The notes below the pieces were generated by a model that saw only the letters and a list, made by a program, of their open reading frames with translations, had not been told where the DNA came from and ran no database searches. 64,000 nt of DNA. It comes from Nitrospira sp. Lineage in GTDB: Bacteria > Nitrospirota > Nitrospiria > Nitrospirales > Nitrospiraceae. The DNA is taken from the NCBI GenBank assembly GCA_024998685.1, contig JACOEH010000015.1:1-64000 (forward strand). Reading direction: 5' to 3'. A program made the position numbers and the translations under genes. Positions 18,471 to 29,824 of the stretch are shown in pieces. Numbering within the stretch: position 1 is the stretch's first letter; every line of letters starts with the position of its first letter.

Positions 18471-19271
18471 TTACTGCGCCAACAGTTCTACAATCTCGTC
18501 CAATGATTTCACCGTACCGAGTATGATCGGATGTCCGAATCGCCGCACATAACGGAATTCCTGCACTTTCTCGAGCGACAGCACCAGGCTGTGAAAATCC
18601 TCCAGCCTGGAAGTTTCAAAATACGTGATGAAGTCCGGATCGTCCAGTCCGCTGGAGTGATAGAGCTTCCGTTTGACCGTCTTCACGTAGGGCAGCGTGG
18701 CGGCGGTATGTTCCTGCATCATCGCGGCCCGCTTCTCCTGATCCAGCCCCCACCACTCGGCCGATTTCCGGATCGGAATCACGATTGCATATGGTTTCTG
18801 GCCAGGCTCACTGATGGTCTCTAAGTCAGCCTTCATCTGATCCGGGAATCCCGGCACATAGTTCGGTTGTTTGGTGAGCCCATGCATGATCCCGACCGTT
18901 TTGAGGTGTTTCCCGAATTGGCTGCTCTTCAGATCCAGGAGAAATTCCTGCGTCTCGCGCAATTCCGCCGCATGAATCCTGAACAAGAGGTCGCCTTGAT
19001 CGGAAAGCCCTCGAAGGAGGTAGAGATCGATTGCCACATGCTCTCGATGCTGCTCCACCACACCTTTCAGCGACGTCAGACGGACGATCCGCGTCGCTGG
19101 GTCCTGCTTCGCCCACTCCTCATTATTGAGCGCGAAGACGGCAAACGTACCGTAGACCCCCGGTTCAGAAAGAAGCTTTTCTCGATCTGCTTTCGCCTGA
19201 GCGTTCGATACCCAGTGGCCACCGATCAACCATATTAGCATTAGCACTGTGACAGCCGGCCGAAGCATCAT
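18471..19271 (-). CDS. cld: periplasmic chlorite dismutase (Cld, long pentameric type)
   Basis: Cld is a haem b enzyme that splits chlorite into chloride and O2. The 266 residues start with a signal peptide (hydrophobic MLIWLIGGHW region, cleavage near AQA-K), so the protein is exported. The C-terminal domain closely follows the Nitrospira defluvii enzyme: EHTAATLPYVKTVKRKLYHSSG contains the proximal haem ligand His188 and, 13 residues on, the distal catalytic Arg201 (His160 and Arg173 in N. defluvii numbering). AEWWGLDQEKR and GLDDPDFITYFET are also shared. Its ATG overlaps the purB stop by 4 bp. Key residues are intact, so activity is likely. Its physiological role in Nitrospira is not settled. 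Confidence 0.95.
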   Translation of the reverse strand: MMLRPAVTVLMLIWLIGGHWVSNAQAKADREKLLSEPGVYGTFAVFALNNEEWAKQDPATRIVRLTSLKGVVEQHREHVAIDLYLLRGLSDQGDLLFRIHAAELRETQEFLLDLKSSQFGKHLKTVGIMHGLTKQPNYVPGFPDQMKADLETISEPGQKPYAIVIPIRKSAEWWGLDQEKRAAMMQEHTAATLPYVKTVKRKLYHSSGLDDPDFITYFETSRLEDFHSLVLSLEKVQEFRYVRRFGHPIILGTVKSLDEIVELLAQ

Positions 19272-20605
19272 TTCGTTACGTTCCCCTTGCGACCGGGCGA
19301 ATGACGGCGGCCCCGCCCAAACACCCGCCGATAGATCTGATCGAGGTGGCGCAGGTAATATTTCGGATCGAAACAGGCCGCAATTTCACTCTGTGTAAGA
19401 TGCTGTGAAATAAACGGATCTTTACCGGCCAATTCTTGTAGTCCGCCCCCTCCCCTCCAGGAAGCCATGGCATTGCGCTGAATCGCTTCGTATGACTCTT
19501 TTCGCTGCGCTCCCTTCTCAACCAAGGCCAACAGCAGCCGTTGCGAATACACGAGCCCGCCCGTCAGTTCGAGGTTCTGTCTCATCCGATCCGGATAGAC
19601 GACCAAGTGCTTGATCAGATCCGTAAGCTTGGCAAGCATGTAGTCGATCAAGATGGTACTGTCCGGCATGATGACTCGCTCGACGGACGAATGGCTGATG
19701 TCACGCTCATGCCAGAGTGCGACGTTTTCCATCGCCGCCAAACTGTTGGCGCGCACAAGCCGCGCCAAACCACAGAGATTCTCCGAGACAATCGGATTCC
19801 GCTTGTGAGGCATCGCGGACGATCCTTTTTGACCTTCAGAGAAATACTCTTCGGCTTCGAGCACTTCCGTGCGCTGAAGGTGGCGGATCTCAGTGGCAAA
19901 TTTCTCGATGCTCGCCGCAAGCAATGCGAGGGCCGTCACATAAGACGCGTGGCGGTCTCGTTGGACCACCTGGTTGGAGACGGGATCAACTTTCAATCCA
20001 AGCTTGGCACAGACATAGTCTTCAATATCCGGTCCCTGGTGCGCGAAGGTCCCCATGGCGCCGGACAGTTTGCCGACCGCAATCTCGTTTCTCACCTGCC
20101 GTAACCGCTCGAGATGGCGCCGGACTTCTTCGTACCACAGGACCATCTTCAGGCCAAATGAGATCGGCTCCCCGTGAATGCCATGTGACCGTCCCACCAT
20201 CACCTGATTCTTGTAGCGGAACGCCTGCTGTTTCAGCACGACGAGGAGCTCATCAACTCCCCTCAAGATCAGATCGAGCGCTTCGGTCATTTGTATGGCA
20301 AGCGAGGTATCGACGATGTCCGAGGACGTGAGTCCCATATGGAGAAACCGATGTTCCGGCCCTACCGTATCCATGAGCGATTCGAGAAAGGCGATCACAT
20401 CATGTTTCGTCACCTTTTCGATTTCGCCAATCCGTTCGACATCGATCTTGGCCTTCTTCCGGATTTTCGCCGCCGTCCCACGCGGCGCCTGTTTGGCCTG
20501 TTCAAAGGCCGCACAGGCCTGCAGTTCAACCTCCAGCCAGATCTCATACTTATGCTTCAGATCCCAGACAGCCTTCATCTGGGGACGTGTATACCGATCA
20601 ATCAT
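19268..20605 (-). CDS. purB: adenylosuccinate lyase
   Basis: PurB acts twice in purine synthesis, releasing fumarate from SAICAR and from adenylosuccinate. The lyase-superfamily signature SSAMPHKRNPI is present, with the TSSDIVDTSLA and GRSHGIHGEPISFG motifs and a DRHASYVTALALL helix. The length of 445 residues is normal. The stop overlaps the chlorite dismutase start (ATGA), so cld is probably translated from the same message. Confidence 0.97.
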   Translation of the reverse strand: MIDRYTRPQMKAVWDLKHKYEIWLEVELQACAAFEQAKQAPRGTAAKIRKKAKIDVERIGEIEKVTKHDVIAFLESLMDTVGPEHRFLHMGLTSSDIVDTSLAIQMTEALDLILRGVDELLVVLKQQAFRYKNQVMVGRSHGIHGEPISFGLKMVLWYEEVRRHLERLRQVRNEIAVGKLSGAMGTFAHQGPDIEDYVCAKLGLKVDPVSNQVVQRDRHASYVTALALLAASIEKFATEIRHLQRTEVLEAEEYFSEGQKGSSAMPHKRNPIVSENLCGLARLVRANSLAAMENVALWHERDISHSSVERVIMPDSTILIDYMLAKLTDLIKHLVVYPDRMRQNLELTGGLVYSQRLLLALVEKGAQRKESYEAIQRNAMASWRGGGGLQELAGKDPFISQHLTQSEIAACFDPKYYLRHLDQIYRRVFGRGRRHSPGRKGNVTK

Positions 20606-20613
20606 GATTTTCT

Positions 20614-20691
20614 CGTCGTTCGTATCTCGTGAAGCGTCGTTCGTAAGGCTGAGCCTCTCGCAAGATACGCTTCACGCTTCACGCTTCACAC
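20614..20691. repeat. intergenic repeat/hairpin between nusB and purB
   Basis: CGTATCT and AGATACG, and inside or next to them GTGAAGCG and CGCTTCAC, form nested inverted repeats. The right end contains tandem CGCTTCA units that run into the nusB stop region. It looks like a dispersed intergenic element rather than a gene. A transcript hairpin here could separate nusB and purB expression. Confidence 0.45.
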
Positions 20692-21121
20692 GCGCCGCCT
20701 CGGCCCGTTTCGCAGCCAACCGCGACTCGGTGGCCAAGGCTTTATCCAGAACCGCGTTCACAAACTTTGAGGCATCGCCATCGCCGAAACTCTTGGCGAG
20801 TTCGATGGCTTCGTCCATCGTGACCTTCGCAGGCACCTCATCCAACCACAACAACTCATACAGTCCGGCACGCAAGATGTTGCGGTCGACAATCGGCATG
20901 CGACTCACCGTCCAATTCGTCGCATACTTACCGATGGTGGCATCAAGCTCCTGTTTGTGTTCCAACACTCCCCGCACCAATCGTTCCGCGAACGCTTTTG
21001 ACTCATCGGACGCCGAGTATTCACGCCAAAATTCGTCGAGGTGCACGGCGGCTTTCCCCTGAATGTCATGCTGAAACAGGATCTGCAAAGCCCGCTCGCG
21101 TGCCTGATGACGGGCTCCCAT
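20672..21121 (-). CDS. nusB: transcription antitermination factor NusB
   Basis: NusB with NusE binds boxA RNA and supports rRNA antitermination. The 149 residues match the family: [16 protein letters not shown] at the N-terminus, then [20 protein letters not shown], and the signature [23 protein letters not shown] with [11 protein letters not shown] after it. It follows ribH with a 5-bp gap, the common ribH-nusB order. Confidence 0.95.
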   Translation of the reverse strand: MGARHQARERALQILFQHDIQGKAAVHLDEFWREYSASDESKAFAERLVRGVLEHKQELDATIGKYATNWTVSRMPIVDRNILRAGLYELLWLDEVPAKVTMDEAIELAKSFGDGDASKFVNAVLDKALATESRLAAKRAEAARVKREA

Positions 21122-21126
21122 AACCG

Positions 21127-21660
21127 TTACTTCGCAAGCCGCCGCGCGGCCTGCCGTAATCCAGCCGATGGCCCCGCATCCGAATGCTGTCCCATGGTCT
21201 TCACGCGTCTCATCACCATCACCATTTCGATCGCGGACTTCGCTGCCTCGCCGCCACGGTTGAATTTCTTCGTGTCCGCGCGCACCACCGCCTGCGCAAC
21301 CGTCTCAGTGGTCAACACACCGAAGATGATCGGAATATCGGTGTCTAACGCCGCCCGACCGATGCCCCGGCTGACTTCGGCACTAATATATTCGAAATGC
21401 GGGGTGTCACCCCGAATGACCGCCCCTAGGCAGACGATCGCATCAAACCGACCGGACTTGGCCATGGCGCGCGCCACAAGTGGAATTTCGAATGCCCCCG
21501 GCACCCGCAGGACATTTATATTTTCTTTACGGACACCATGGGCAGTCAGCGTGTTGACGCAGGCATTCACTAATTTGTTCGTGACCTGCTGATTGAACTT
21601 CGCAGCGACGATGCCGATTCGAAATCCCTCCGAGCAATCACTCATTTTTCTATGCTTCAT
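21127..21660 (-). CDS. ribH: 6,7-dimethyl-8-ribityllumazine synthase
   Basis: RibH makes the lumazine precursor of riboflavin and normally forms a 60-subunit shell or pentamer. Family motifs are visible: [14 protein letters not shown] near the N-terminus, [16 protein letters not shown] (about 56-71), [18 protein letters not shown] with the catalytic-region histidine, and [10 protein letters not shown]. The 177 residues include a slightly long C-terminal tail. It lies between ribBA and nusB. Confidence 0.96.
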   Translation of the reverse strand: MKHRKMSDCSEGFRIGIVAAKFNQQVTNKLVNACVNTLTAHGVRKENINVLRVPGAFEIPLVARAMAKSGRFDAIVCLGAVIRGDTPHFEYISAEVSRGIGRAALDTDIPIIFGVLTTETVAQAVVRADTKKFNRGGEAAKSAIEMVMVMRRVKTMGQHSDAGPSAGLRQAARRLAK

Positions 21661-21723
21661 CTTTCAATTCAATAGCCGTCTTATCCCAGGCTCAGGAGAC
21701 GCGAAGTGAGCTGACGTGGCGCG

Positions 21724-22932
21724 TCAGACCTTCTTGAGAAGATGCCCCAGCTTCGCTTTCTTTGTCCGAAGATACCGGACATTCGCGGCGTGCGGTGAGA
21801 TCTCGATTGGAACCCGTTCGACGACCTTGAGGCCGTATCCTTCGATCCCAACGATCTTCCTCGGGTTATTCGTAATCAATTTGATCTGATGCAGGCCGAG
21901 ATTCGCCAGAATTTGCGCGCCGACTCCATAGTCGCGGAGATCCGCCTTGAATCCGAGTTGCAGATTGGCTTCAACCGTATCACTCCCTTGATCCTGCAGC
22001 CCATAGGCCTTGATTTTATTCAGCAACCCAATACCTCGGCCTTCTTGATTCAGGTACAAGAGAACACCTCGGCCCTCCTTCTGAATGATCTCCATCGCGG
22101 AATGCAACTGATCGCGGCAATCGCAGCGCAGCGATCCTAACGCGTCGGCCGTCAAACATCCGGAGTGTACACGAACAAGTGTCGGTGCCCCGCTGTCGAC
22201 CGGACCCTTCACCAAGGCAATGTGCGTCACCCCGTCGATCTGATTCTCGAACGCCACCGCCTCAAACTCGCCAAACGTTGTGGGCAATCGTGCGCTCGCC
22301 ATCCGTTTGACGAAGGTTTCCCTTCGCATACGGTATTCGATCAAGGCCTTCACGGTCACCATCCTGAGCTTATGCGTCTTGGCGAATTTCGTCAGCTCTG
22401 GTACCCGGGCCATGGTGCCGTCCGGATTCATGATCTCGCAAATCACCCCAGCAGGCCGTAGGCCGGCCAGCCTGGCTAAGTCGACAGATCCCTCGGTTTG
22501 CCCAGCGCGCTTGAGCACTCCACCTGTCTGTGCCTTGAGCGGAAAGACGTGACCGGGACGGGCGAGGTCACTGGGTTTAGACTTTGGGTCGATCGCCACA
22601 TGGATCGTCGTGGCTCGATCCGCGGCCGAGATCCCTGTCGTAATGTCTTTTCGTGCATCGATCGAAACGGTGAAGGCGGTCCCGAACGTCGCGGTATTCT
22701 CCGAAGCCTGCTGTGGCAACTGCAGTTCCTCCACCCGTTCAGGCGTCAGGGCCAGACAAATCAGGCCTCGGGCATGCGTGGCCATGAAGTTGATCACGTG
22801 CGGAGTCACTTTCTCCGCAGCAATGACCAAGTCACCCTCATTCTCCCGATCCTCGTCGTCCACCAAGATGATGCACTTTCCTTTCTTGATGTCGCGAATC
22901 GCATTTTCGATGCTATCGAAAGGAGTGGCCAT
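21724..22932 (-). CDS. ribBA: bifunctional DHBP synthase / GTP cyclohydrolase II
   Basis: The enzyme supplies both branches of riboflavin synthesis. Residues 1-205 form the DHBP synthase domain with the acidic metal loop [10 protein letters not shown] at 25-34 and the [13 protein letters not shown] segment at 98-110. Residues from about 210 form GTP cyclohydrolase II with zinc ligands Cys259, Cys270 and Cys272 and the [11 protein letters not shown] motif. The length of 402 residues is normal. Riboflavin synthase (ribE) and ribD are not found next to it in this window, so the rib genes are partly dispersed. The 295 bp upstream hold no gene; I see no FMN riboswitch there. Confidence 0.97.
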   Translation of the reverse strand: MATPFDSIENAIRDIKKGKCIILVDDEDRENEGDLVIAAEKVTPHVINFMATHARGLICLALTPERVEELQLPQQASENTATFGTAFTVSIDARKDITTGISAADRATTIHVAIDPKSKPSDLARPGHVFPLKAQTGGVLKRAGQTEGSVDLARLAGLRPAGVICEIMNPDGTMARVPELTKFAKTHKLRMVTVKALIEYRMRRETFVKRMASARLPTTFGEFEAVAFENQIDGVTHIALVKGPVDSGAPTLVRVHSGCLTADALGSLRCDCRDQLHSAMEIIQKEGRGVLLYLNQEGRGIGLLNKIKAYGLQDQGSDTVEANLQLGFKADLRDYGVGAQILANLGLHQIKLITNNPRKIVGIEGYGLKVVERVPIEISPHAANVRYLRTKKAKLGHLLKKV

Positions 22933-23227
22933 GTCTAAGTCCTACCATTTCACGGCACGACAATTTATCATTAAACATCGAAGATTTAGCAACTCGGAGA
23001 GTGACACATAACCTTGTTTCTGTCATAACTGTCAATCGAAAAAACGGCCTAGATCTATCGAATCCTGCCTGAGCTCTCAGCGGAGAACATCTGTACATCG
23101 GAACATGTCATTGGCAAAGCGTCCCATTCTATCGCATTCGTCACTATGCAATCACGCTCATCCCGGTTTCACCGGCAGAGGAGACCTGGTCGAGGACAAT
23201 CTCATTCGTCATCCGTCATCACGCAAC

Positions 23228-24562
23228 TCAAAACAAATAGATCGCCTCCAGGGAGAGCGTCGACTGGTAACTTGCGGCTCGTTCCCCAATCTGAAAGACG
23301 TTGTGGTCTGACTTGTCATATCGATATTCGAGCCGCGTGATCAGCCACGAAACAGGCTTGAACTGGAACGTGGTCGTAGTTTCCCACAGTGTTTGTGACT
23401 CCGGAGGCGCCGGGGTGGTCGGCGTGGCACCGAAGCAGACGTTGGCCTGGGGCTGATACGCGGTCGTGCCGCGACAAGAGAAGAAACCGCCGGAGTCTTC
23501 GAAGATTTCGCTTCGAAACCTGATGCCCCATCGCTCGCTGAAATCATAGATCAAGTACCCGGCTACTCCCCCCCACCGTTCATGTGTGCCCGGTTGCACC
23601 AGACTGGAGTTTGCGATCGAGGCGTAGAATCCTTCGAGGACCACTGACATGCGTGTGGTCGCTTGCACGGAGAGGAGCCCGCCGCCAAAGAGATTGGCCC
23701 CCCAACTGACTTTGTTGGACCCTATTCCTGGCCCCGTGAATCCGTACAGGGTTAGCTTGACGCGGTCCGATGGAACAAAGGTGACGGACGCTTCGATCCA
23801 TGGCGTCGTCGTGTTCGTAAGGAGATTCCCGTTGATCCGATTGATGACTCCCACCGCAGCCCACACCCGGTCGTTAAATCGGTAGGACACTCGTATGCCA
23901 CGAGTCGTGAAGGGCTGCCCAAGTCCGAAGAGCCAGGATCGGGAATAGTTCGCGTTATATGGGCTCTCAATCGTTTCATATCCGATCAAGGCATTCATCT
24001 GGCCCACCTTCACATCGATCCCATTCCCTTGTGGAACAAGGTATTGGAGATAGAATTCCTGGAAGTCCGCCCACTGGTTAAGTTCGCTCAGATTGGTGCC
24101 TCCGACAAATGCGGAATCTCGGCCCACATTGGTCTTTAGTCGAAACCCGAAGCGATCGATCCCATTGCCTGCCTTCGCTTTACGATCCAACACAAATTGC
24201 GCGAGATTCGGACGAAACTGATTGGAGTTGACGTCAAAAATCCGGAGTTGATTGATCTTATTCGACGGATTATTGAAATTCTGGGTATAGGAACCGTCCA
24301 GATATCCATAGAAGTGAAGATCGAGGCTCTTGGAAAGAAGTCGCTTTTCAACGGCTTGTTCGGTCTCCTTGAGACGAAGGGCGAGATGCGCGAGGCGCTC
24401 GGTGGGAGAACTCGACTCACCTTCGGCGAACGCATCACCAGCAGAGTTCAGGATGACTGAAACAGAGAAGGCCAGTCCGATAACGCAGAGTCGTATCCGG
24501 TCTCGTCCGCTCACACTGCTTGCTCTTCCTGAGCGAGAGATTTCCGTCTGCAACTTGAACAT
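23228..24562 (-). CDS. outer-membrane beta-barrel porin (BBP2/OmpL-like)
   Basis: The protein from the ATG at 24562 has a signal peptide (IRLCVIGLAFSVSVILNSAGDAFA), then a short coiled-coil (LALRLKETEQAVEKRLL) and a long run of alternating beta strands ending in the aromatic EAIYLF, the usual closing strand for BamA recognition. DLHFYGYLDGSYTQNFNNPSNKINQLRIFD (two blocks near the mature N-terminus) is the diagnostic pattern of the BBP2 family. The substrate is unknown. The reading frame is open upstream to 24721, but that part has no export signal. Confidence 0.85.
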   Translation of the reverse strand: MFKLQTEISRSGRASSVSGRDRIRLCVIGLAFSVSVILNSAGDAFAEGESSSPTERLAHLALRLKETEQAVEKRLLSKSLDLHFYGYLDGSYTQNFNNPSNKINQLRIFDVNSNQFRPNLAQFVLDRKAKAGNGIDRFGFRLKTNVGRDSAFVGGTNLSELNQWADFQEFYLQYLVPQGNGIDVKVGQMNALIGYETIESPYNANYSRSWLFGLGQPFTTRGIRVSYRFNDRVWAAVGVINRINGNLLTNTTTPWIEASVTFVPSDRVKLTLYGFTGPGIGSNKVSWGANLFGGGLLSVQATTRMSVVLEGFYASIANSSLVQPGTHERWGGVAGYLIYDFSERWGIRFRSEIFEDSGGFFSCRGTTAYQPQANVCFGATPTTPAPPESQTLWETTTTFQFKPVSWLITRLEYRYDKSDHNVFQIGERAASYQSTLSLEAIYLF

Positions 24563-24744
24563 CCTGGCGTGGAGTCGTCCGCACGTGGCTGGAAGCACCG
24601 TCAATTCGGCGCCTCGGCGCTTGCGAATCCATGCTTGCTCCGATGGTGAGAAGGTATAGGACTCCTCCAACAGCCTTGATGGAACATCACACAGAACTTC
24701 GACCAAGCACACCACCCTCACCCGACCTTGCGACTTTTCCTACG

Positions 24745-25788
24745 CTAAAAGTCCATGAGCATTTGTAGCTGAAACAACGTTCCGCTCTGGCCGGAGGCAT
24801 AGCCGTACAGGAGGTTATTAGCCGGCGAATGGTTGATGCGCTTGACCTCGAACGTGCTCCGGAGGTTCCTGGTCGCTAAGACATACCAATTCATCCCGCC
24901 GCCGTACTCGTTGCCGTCACCGAACGAGCCGAATACGCCGGAGGTTCTGGCGAAGAGTTCGAGTCGTTTCGGAAGGATGGCATAGGAAAGCTGTCCCAGC
25001 CCGCCCCAGACGAAAAGACTCGGGATCGTCTGTGGGGTCGGTCCCCCGCTAAAACGAGGACTGCCGGTCCATCGAGCGTAATACTCTCCGCTCAGGCTCC
25101 AGCCTCGGTACTTGAAGGCCAGATCGTAAGAGAACAGGGTAACGTTGCCCGACGTCAAAGTTACACCGGGAGCTATGGCCCCTGGTTGAAAGAGCGGGGT
25201 GCCGTCAGAAAGGCGAAGGATCGTGTTTTCGGGATTGGTCTGTCCGGATTGCGAATCCGGCTCGCGGGTCACTCGCTGGAAGGTCAGGCTTGTGCCCGTA
25301 CGGAGCACAAGGCTCTCGTGGTACTCCTCGTCTGAATAGCCGGGTCCGAAGGCGCCGAGCGGCTCCCACCAGAGATTGGCTGAGTAAGTCATGTCGGTGC
25401 TGGCGCGAAGTGCGTTGTTGGCCGACGCGTTGAAGTTGTTGTAAATCCCCGCATAATAGAATAGTCCCTCCAGCGGTTGGCCGCTGATCCAGACGCCCGG
25501 ACTAAGCGACGGACGGAAGAAGGTGTTCGCCATCGTCCGGTCGGCGCCGAGCGTGTAGCGGGACGATACCATCCACTCGCGCGTTCCAGGCACATTGTAG
25601 TATCCGGTGGAGAGCGCCAGTCCTTTACTGAACTGGTAGGTCAAGGAACCCATGGCTATCATTGTATTGGTCGTTGTACTACCGAAGACTGTGAGGTTGT
25701 ATTGCAACTTCGGATTCAGGGCGTATCCCGAAAAAACGAACAACCCGCGATTCAGTGAAAAGTCGCTCTGGTTCAGGATGGGGAGCAC
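24745..25788 (-). pseudogene. 5'-truncated outer-membrane porin gene
   Basis: The 347-residue frame reads as the body of a phosphate-selective-porin-like barrel (SLNRGLFVFSGYALNPKLQYN, later LEGLFYYAGIYNNF and SFEVKRINHS-type strands, closing LQMLMDF). It begins at a weak GTG with no signal peptide and no N-terminal strands. Thirteen codons further up the frame is closed by TGA. Without export signals a barrel cannot be assembled, so this is probably a remnant. A real start through an upstream frameshift cannot be excluded. It lies in the same direction as the intact porin. Confidence 0.6.
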
Positions 25789-26127
25789 TTGACCGGAACT
25801 GTCTGTAAAAGTGTCTTTTGTTCATCCTAGCGTCCAGCCCCTCACGACACAACGTTGGGGTTGCACACAACCATCGCCATGCGTAATATCTGACGCGGAA
25901 TCGTCAATTGTAGAGATCGAGAGTCCGATCACTCTCATCGCGAGCGGGAGAATCGTAAAGTCGGATCCGGAGCTCCTGTTCGTCCCAGACAATCCGTCGC
26001 CGTTGAAACGACCAGCCCCACAGCCGATCAGGCGTTCGCAAGCGCGGTAATCGAAAGATAGCTGAACTGTGAAAGGGTTCTACGTTATTGTTGCGGCCTA
26101 GGAGTCTAGTGTAGTCTGCCGTCTGTT
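25789..26127. other. gene-free stretch between the truncated porin and rpoH
   Basis: No supported gene is seen. The left end holds 13 codons in frame with the truncated porin, closed by a stop. A small GAGAG/CTCTC inverted repeat lies near 25920-25940. The rpoH promoter must lie here, but no convincing -35/-10 pair stands out. Confidence 0.4.
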
Positions 26128-27120
26128 ATGTCCATCCTTGACGAGACAGACATGCTGGACGAGCCTGGAGATGCGGATCCTCCCCAGACGGACCAGAACG
26201 AGTCCCCTGCCGGCATTGAGCTGAGTCCTGCTCCTGAGCATGAAACAATCCCTCGTTCCGACACGACTGCCGTGGTACCGGTCACGGCTTTGCAGCAGTA
26301 CTTGGCCGAGGTGCGGCGGTACCCATATCTTTCAAAAGAAGAGGAGCTTCAGCTGTTTCAGGAGTACCAGACACACGGCAGCCGCGAGGCGGCGGTGAAA
26401 CTCATCATGGCCAACCTGCGTGTGTCGGTTTCGATCGCAGCCGAGTACCTCCATACCGGCGCCGACCACATGGATCTGATTCAAGAAGGCAACGTCGGCC
26501 TGATGCAAGCCATCAAGAAATTCGACCCCTCGAAAAACGTCCGCTTCTATGCCTATGCCGCATGGTGGTCACGGGCTTACATCCTCCGTTATTTATTACA
26601 TACCTTTCGGCTGGTCAAGGTCGGGACGACTCAGGACCAGCGAAAACTGTTCTATAACTTAAAAAAGGAAAAGGCCAAGCTCGAACGGGACGGCTTCGCG
26701 CCTGATACGAAATTGCTCGCAGATCGCTTGAACGTACGTGAGCGCGACGTGATCGAAATGGATCAGCGCCTCGGCAACTGGGAGCTCTCGCTCGACCAAC
26801 CGATCGGTGAAGACCAAGACAGCACGCTGCTTGATGTCTTGCCGTCCCACCAAGAACCGGCGGACGAACAGCTCGCCGATCATCAGCTCAAGGCTCTCTT
26901 CAGGACAAAGCTGGCCGAGTTCACCACGACACTGGAAGAACGTGACGAAGATATTCTGAGAAATCGCATTCTGTCCGACCACCCTCTGACTTTGGATGAT
27001 CTGGGCGACAAATACGGCATCACGAAGGAACGGACCCGTCAATTGGAAGCCCGCATCATCAAACGCCTCCGTGACTATCTTAAAAAAGATATTAAAGATT
27101 TTGATCGATTACGGATGTGA
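26128..27120 (+). CDS. rpoH: RpoH-like heat-shock sigma factor (sigma-70 family)
   Basis: After an acidic N-terminal tail of about 50 residues come the region 1.2/2 motifs (YLAEVRRYPYLSKEEELQLF, LIMANLRVSVSIA, DLIQEGNVGLMQAIKKFDP). Region 2.4 follows (YAAWWSRAYILRYLL). The segment TQDQRKLFYNLKKEK matches the RpoH box (QRKLFFNLR in E. coli), which separates RpoH from other sigma-70 members. Region 4.2 (TLDDLGDKYGITKERTRQLEARIIKRLR) is intact. It is followed directly by groES-groEL on the same strand, which fits control of the chaperonin operon by this factor. Confidence 0.9.
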   Translation: MSILDETDMLDEPGDADPPQTDQNESPAGIELSPAPEHETIPRSDTTAVVPVTALQQYLAEVRRYPYLSKEEELQLFQEYQTHGSREAAVKLIMANLRVSVSIAAEYLHTGADHMDLIQEGNVGLMQAIKKFDPSKNVRFYAYAAWWSRAYILRYLLHTFRLVKVGTTQDQRKLFYNLKKEKAKLERDGFAPDTKLLADRLNVRERDVIEMDQRLGNWELSLDQPIGEDQDSTLLDVLPSHQEPADEQLADHQLKALFRTKLAEFTTTLEERDEDILRNRILSDHPLTLDDLGDKYGITKERTRQLEARIIKRLRDYLKKDIKDFDRLRM

Positions 27121-27238
27121 TATCCCGTCATTCACCCACGAAAAATACTGCTGGAATATTGATTTCTCAATAGGTTAGGATGCACAAATCTCCACAGTGG
27201 GGAAAATGTTGGCGCTATAAAAATCCTTTGAGCCCCCT

Positions 27239-27266
27239 CTTGACTTAGGTGAACGAAGGCCTATCT
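27239..27266 (+). promoter_or_regulatory. candidate sigma-32-type promoter of groES-groEL
   Basis: CTTGAC (27239-27244) and CCTATCT (27260-27266) are separated by 15 bases and lie about 100 bp upstream of groES. They resemble the CTTGAA and CCCCAT-T elements of RpoH promoters. No CIRCE element (TTAGCACTC with its inverted partner) was seen. The match is imperfect. Confidence 0.35.
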
Positions 27267-27363
27267 CCACCGAGTCACAGGCTGCCGGGACTGCAAGCGA
27301 GTTCAGCCCAACTTTCAGCCGTAATGCCTAACGAGTTAACTTTCATCAGGAGGAGGTTCTGCT

Positions 27364-27663
27364 ATGGGTACAGCCGAGAAGGAAAAGAAGAATGTGGCCA
27401 AGGGATTTCAGCCCTTAGGCGAACGGGTGTTTGTCACCTACACCGAGGAGTTGGATCGGACCGCCGGTGGTATTTATGTGCCGGATTCAGCGAAAGAAAA
27501 GCCCCAACGGGGAGTGGTTCAGGCAGTCGGGAAGAAAGTGGAAAACGTCAAAGTCGGTGACCAAGTGCTGTTCGACAAGTATTCAGGCAGCAAGCTTCGG
27601 ATTGAGGATGAAGAGTGCTTGATCCTCAAGGAAGAAGACATCCTCGGCATCTTTACCACCTAA
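27364..27663 (+). CDS. groES: co-chaperonin GroES
   Basis: This is the 10-kDa lid of the GroEL folding chamber. The 99 residues contain FQPLGERVFVTYTEE, the flexible mobile loop TAGGIYVPDSAKEKPQRG, and the VKVGDQVLFDKYSG and ECLILKEEDILGIF elements. The sequence GGAGGAGG lies 9-16 bases before the ATG. It is followed by groEL with a 74-bp gap. Confidence 0.98.
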   Translation: MGTAEKEKKNVAKGFQPLGERVFVTYTEELDRTAGGIYVPDSAKEKPQRGVVQAVGKKVENVKVGDQVLFDKYSGSKLRIEDEECLILKEEDILGIFTT

Positions 27664-27713
27664 AGTCCAGCCACAAGCATAGCGGAGAATTACTTAGCTC
27701 ATTCAAATAATAG

Positions 27714-29378
<1,665 letters not shown>

Positions 29379-29441
29379 CCCTTCGACATGCTCAGGGCAG
29401 GCCCTTTGAGGCAGGCTCATGGCACGAGGTTCAGCGAAGGG
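29379..29441. repeat. dispersed CCCTTCGAC...GCTCAGGG-type repeat
   Basis: The element starts CCCTTCGACATGCTCAGGGC and ends with CGAAGGG, so its ends are inverted. In translation on the minus strand it gives the ACPEHVEG signature typical of a repeat scattered through many environmental bacterial genomes. A related, shorter version lies in the relic at 33.5 kb. Confidence 0.6.
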
Positions 29442-29464
29442 CTCGGTGGGAAACCGCCGGGCCC
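29439..29464 (+). terminator. groEL terminator hairpin
   Basis: GGGCTCGGTGG pairs with CCGCCGGGCCC (two G-U wobbles) around a GAAA loop, followed by a T-rich TTTGTGTTT. It lies 60 bp after the groEL stop. The same hairpin type follows the groEL relics. Confidence 0.75.
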
Positions 29465-29638
29465 TTTGTGTTTGCAAGCCTCACCGACGGTTACAGTCAT
29501 CGACAGGATAGTTAGTCGTTGCCCTCTTGAGATCCGGCAAACGATTCCCTGAACGAGCACTTACCTCAAGCAAAGCGACCGGGTCCTTTTTTCACAAATC
29601 TTGAATCCATTCTGCCGACACGGTATAAACAACACTCT

Positions 29639-29824
29639 ATGAAGACATTGCAGGAAATTGAACAAGCGATTGCCACCTTGCCATTACCTGACAGGCTTCG
29701 GCTCTATAAGGACATGCCGCAATTGATCGCCCGAAATGCCGAAGACTTGGACTGGCAGTGGCTGGCCCTCGAAGGTTTCTTCCAGGACGATTCCCCAGAC
29801 GATCACATCTATGATCATCTATAG
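29639..29824 (+). CDS. putative antitoxin partner of a MazF/PemK-type toxin
   Basis: The 61-residue acidic protein (many Asp/Glu; QDDSPDDHIYD near the end) directly precedes a MazF/PemK-like toxin gene and overlaps it by 14 bp, the usual antitoxin-first arrangement. The first half (LQEIEQAIATLPLPDRLRLYKDMP) is helical and could be the DNA-binding or dimer part, but no standard AbrB or ribbon-helix-helix motif is visible. The call rests mainly on context. Confidence 0.65.
   Translation: MKTLQEIEQAIATLPLPDRLRLYKDMPQLIARNAEDLDWQWLALEGFFQDDSPDDHIYDHL

Noticed and set aside
22933-23227. FMN riboswitch in front of ribBA
   Set aside because: The conserved RFN-element segments were not recognised; only a TTGACA-like hexamer near 23030 stands out, without a good partner.
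27121-27363. CIRCE element in front of groES
   Set aside because: No TTAGCACTC or its inverted partner is present; only a weak sigma-32-like pattern was found.
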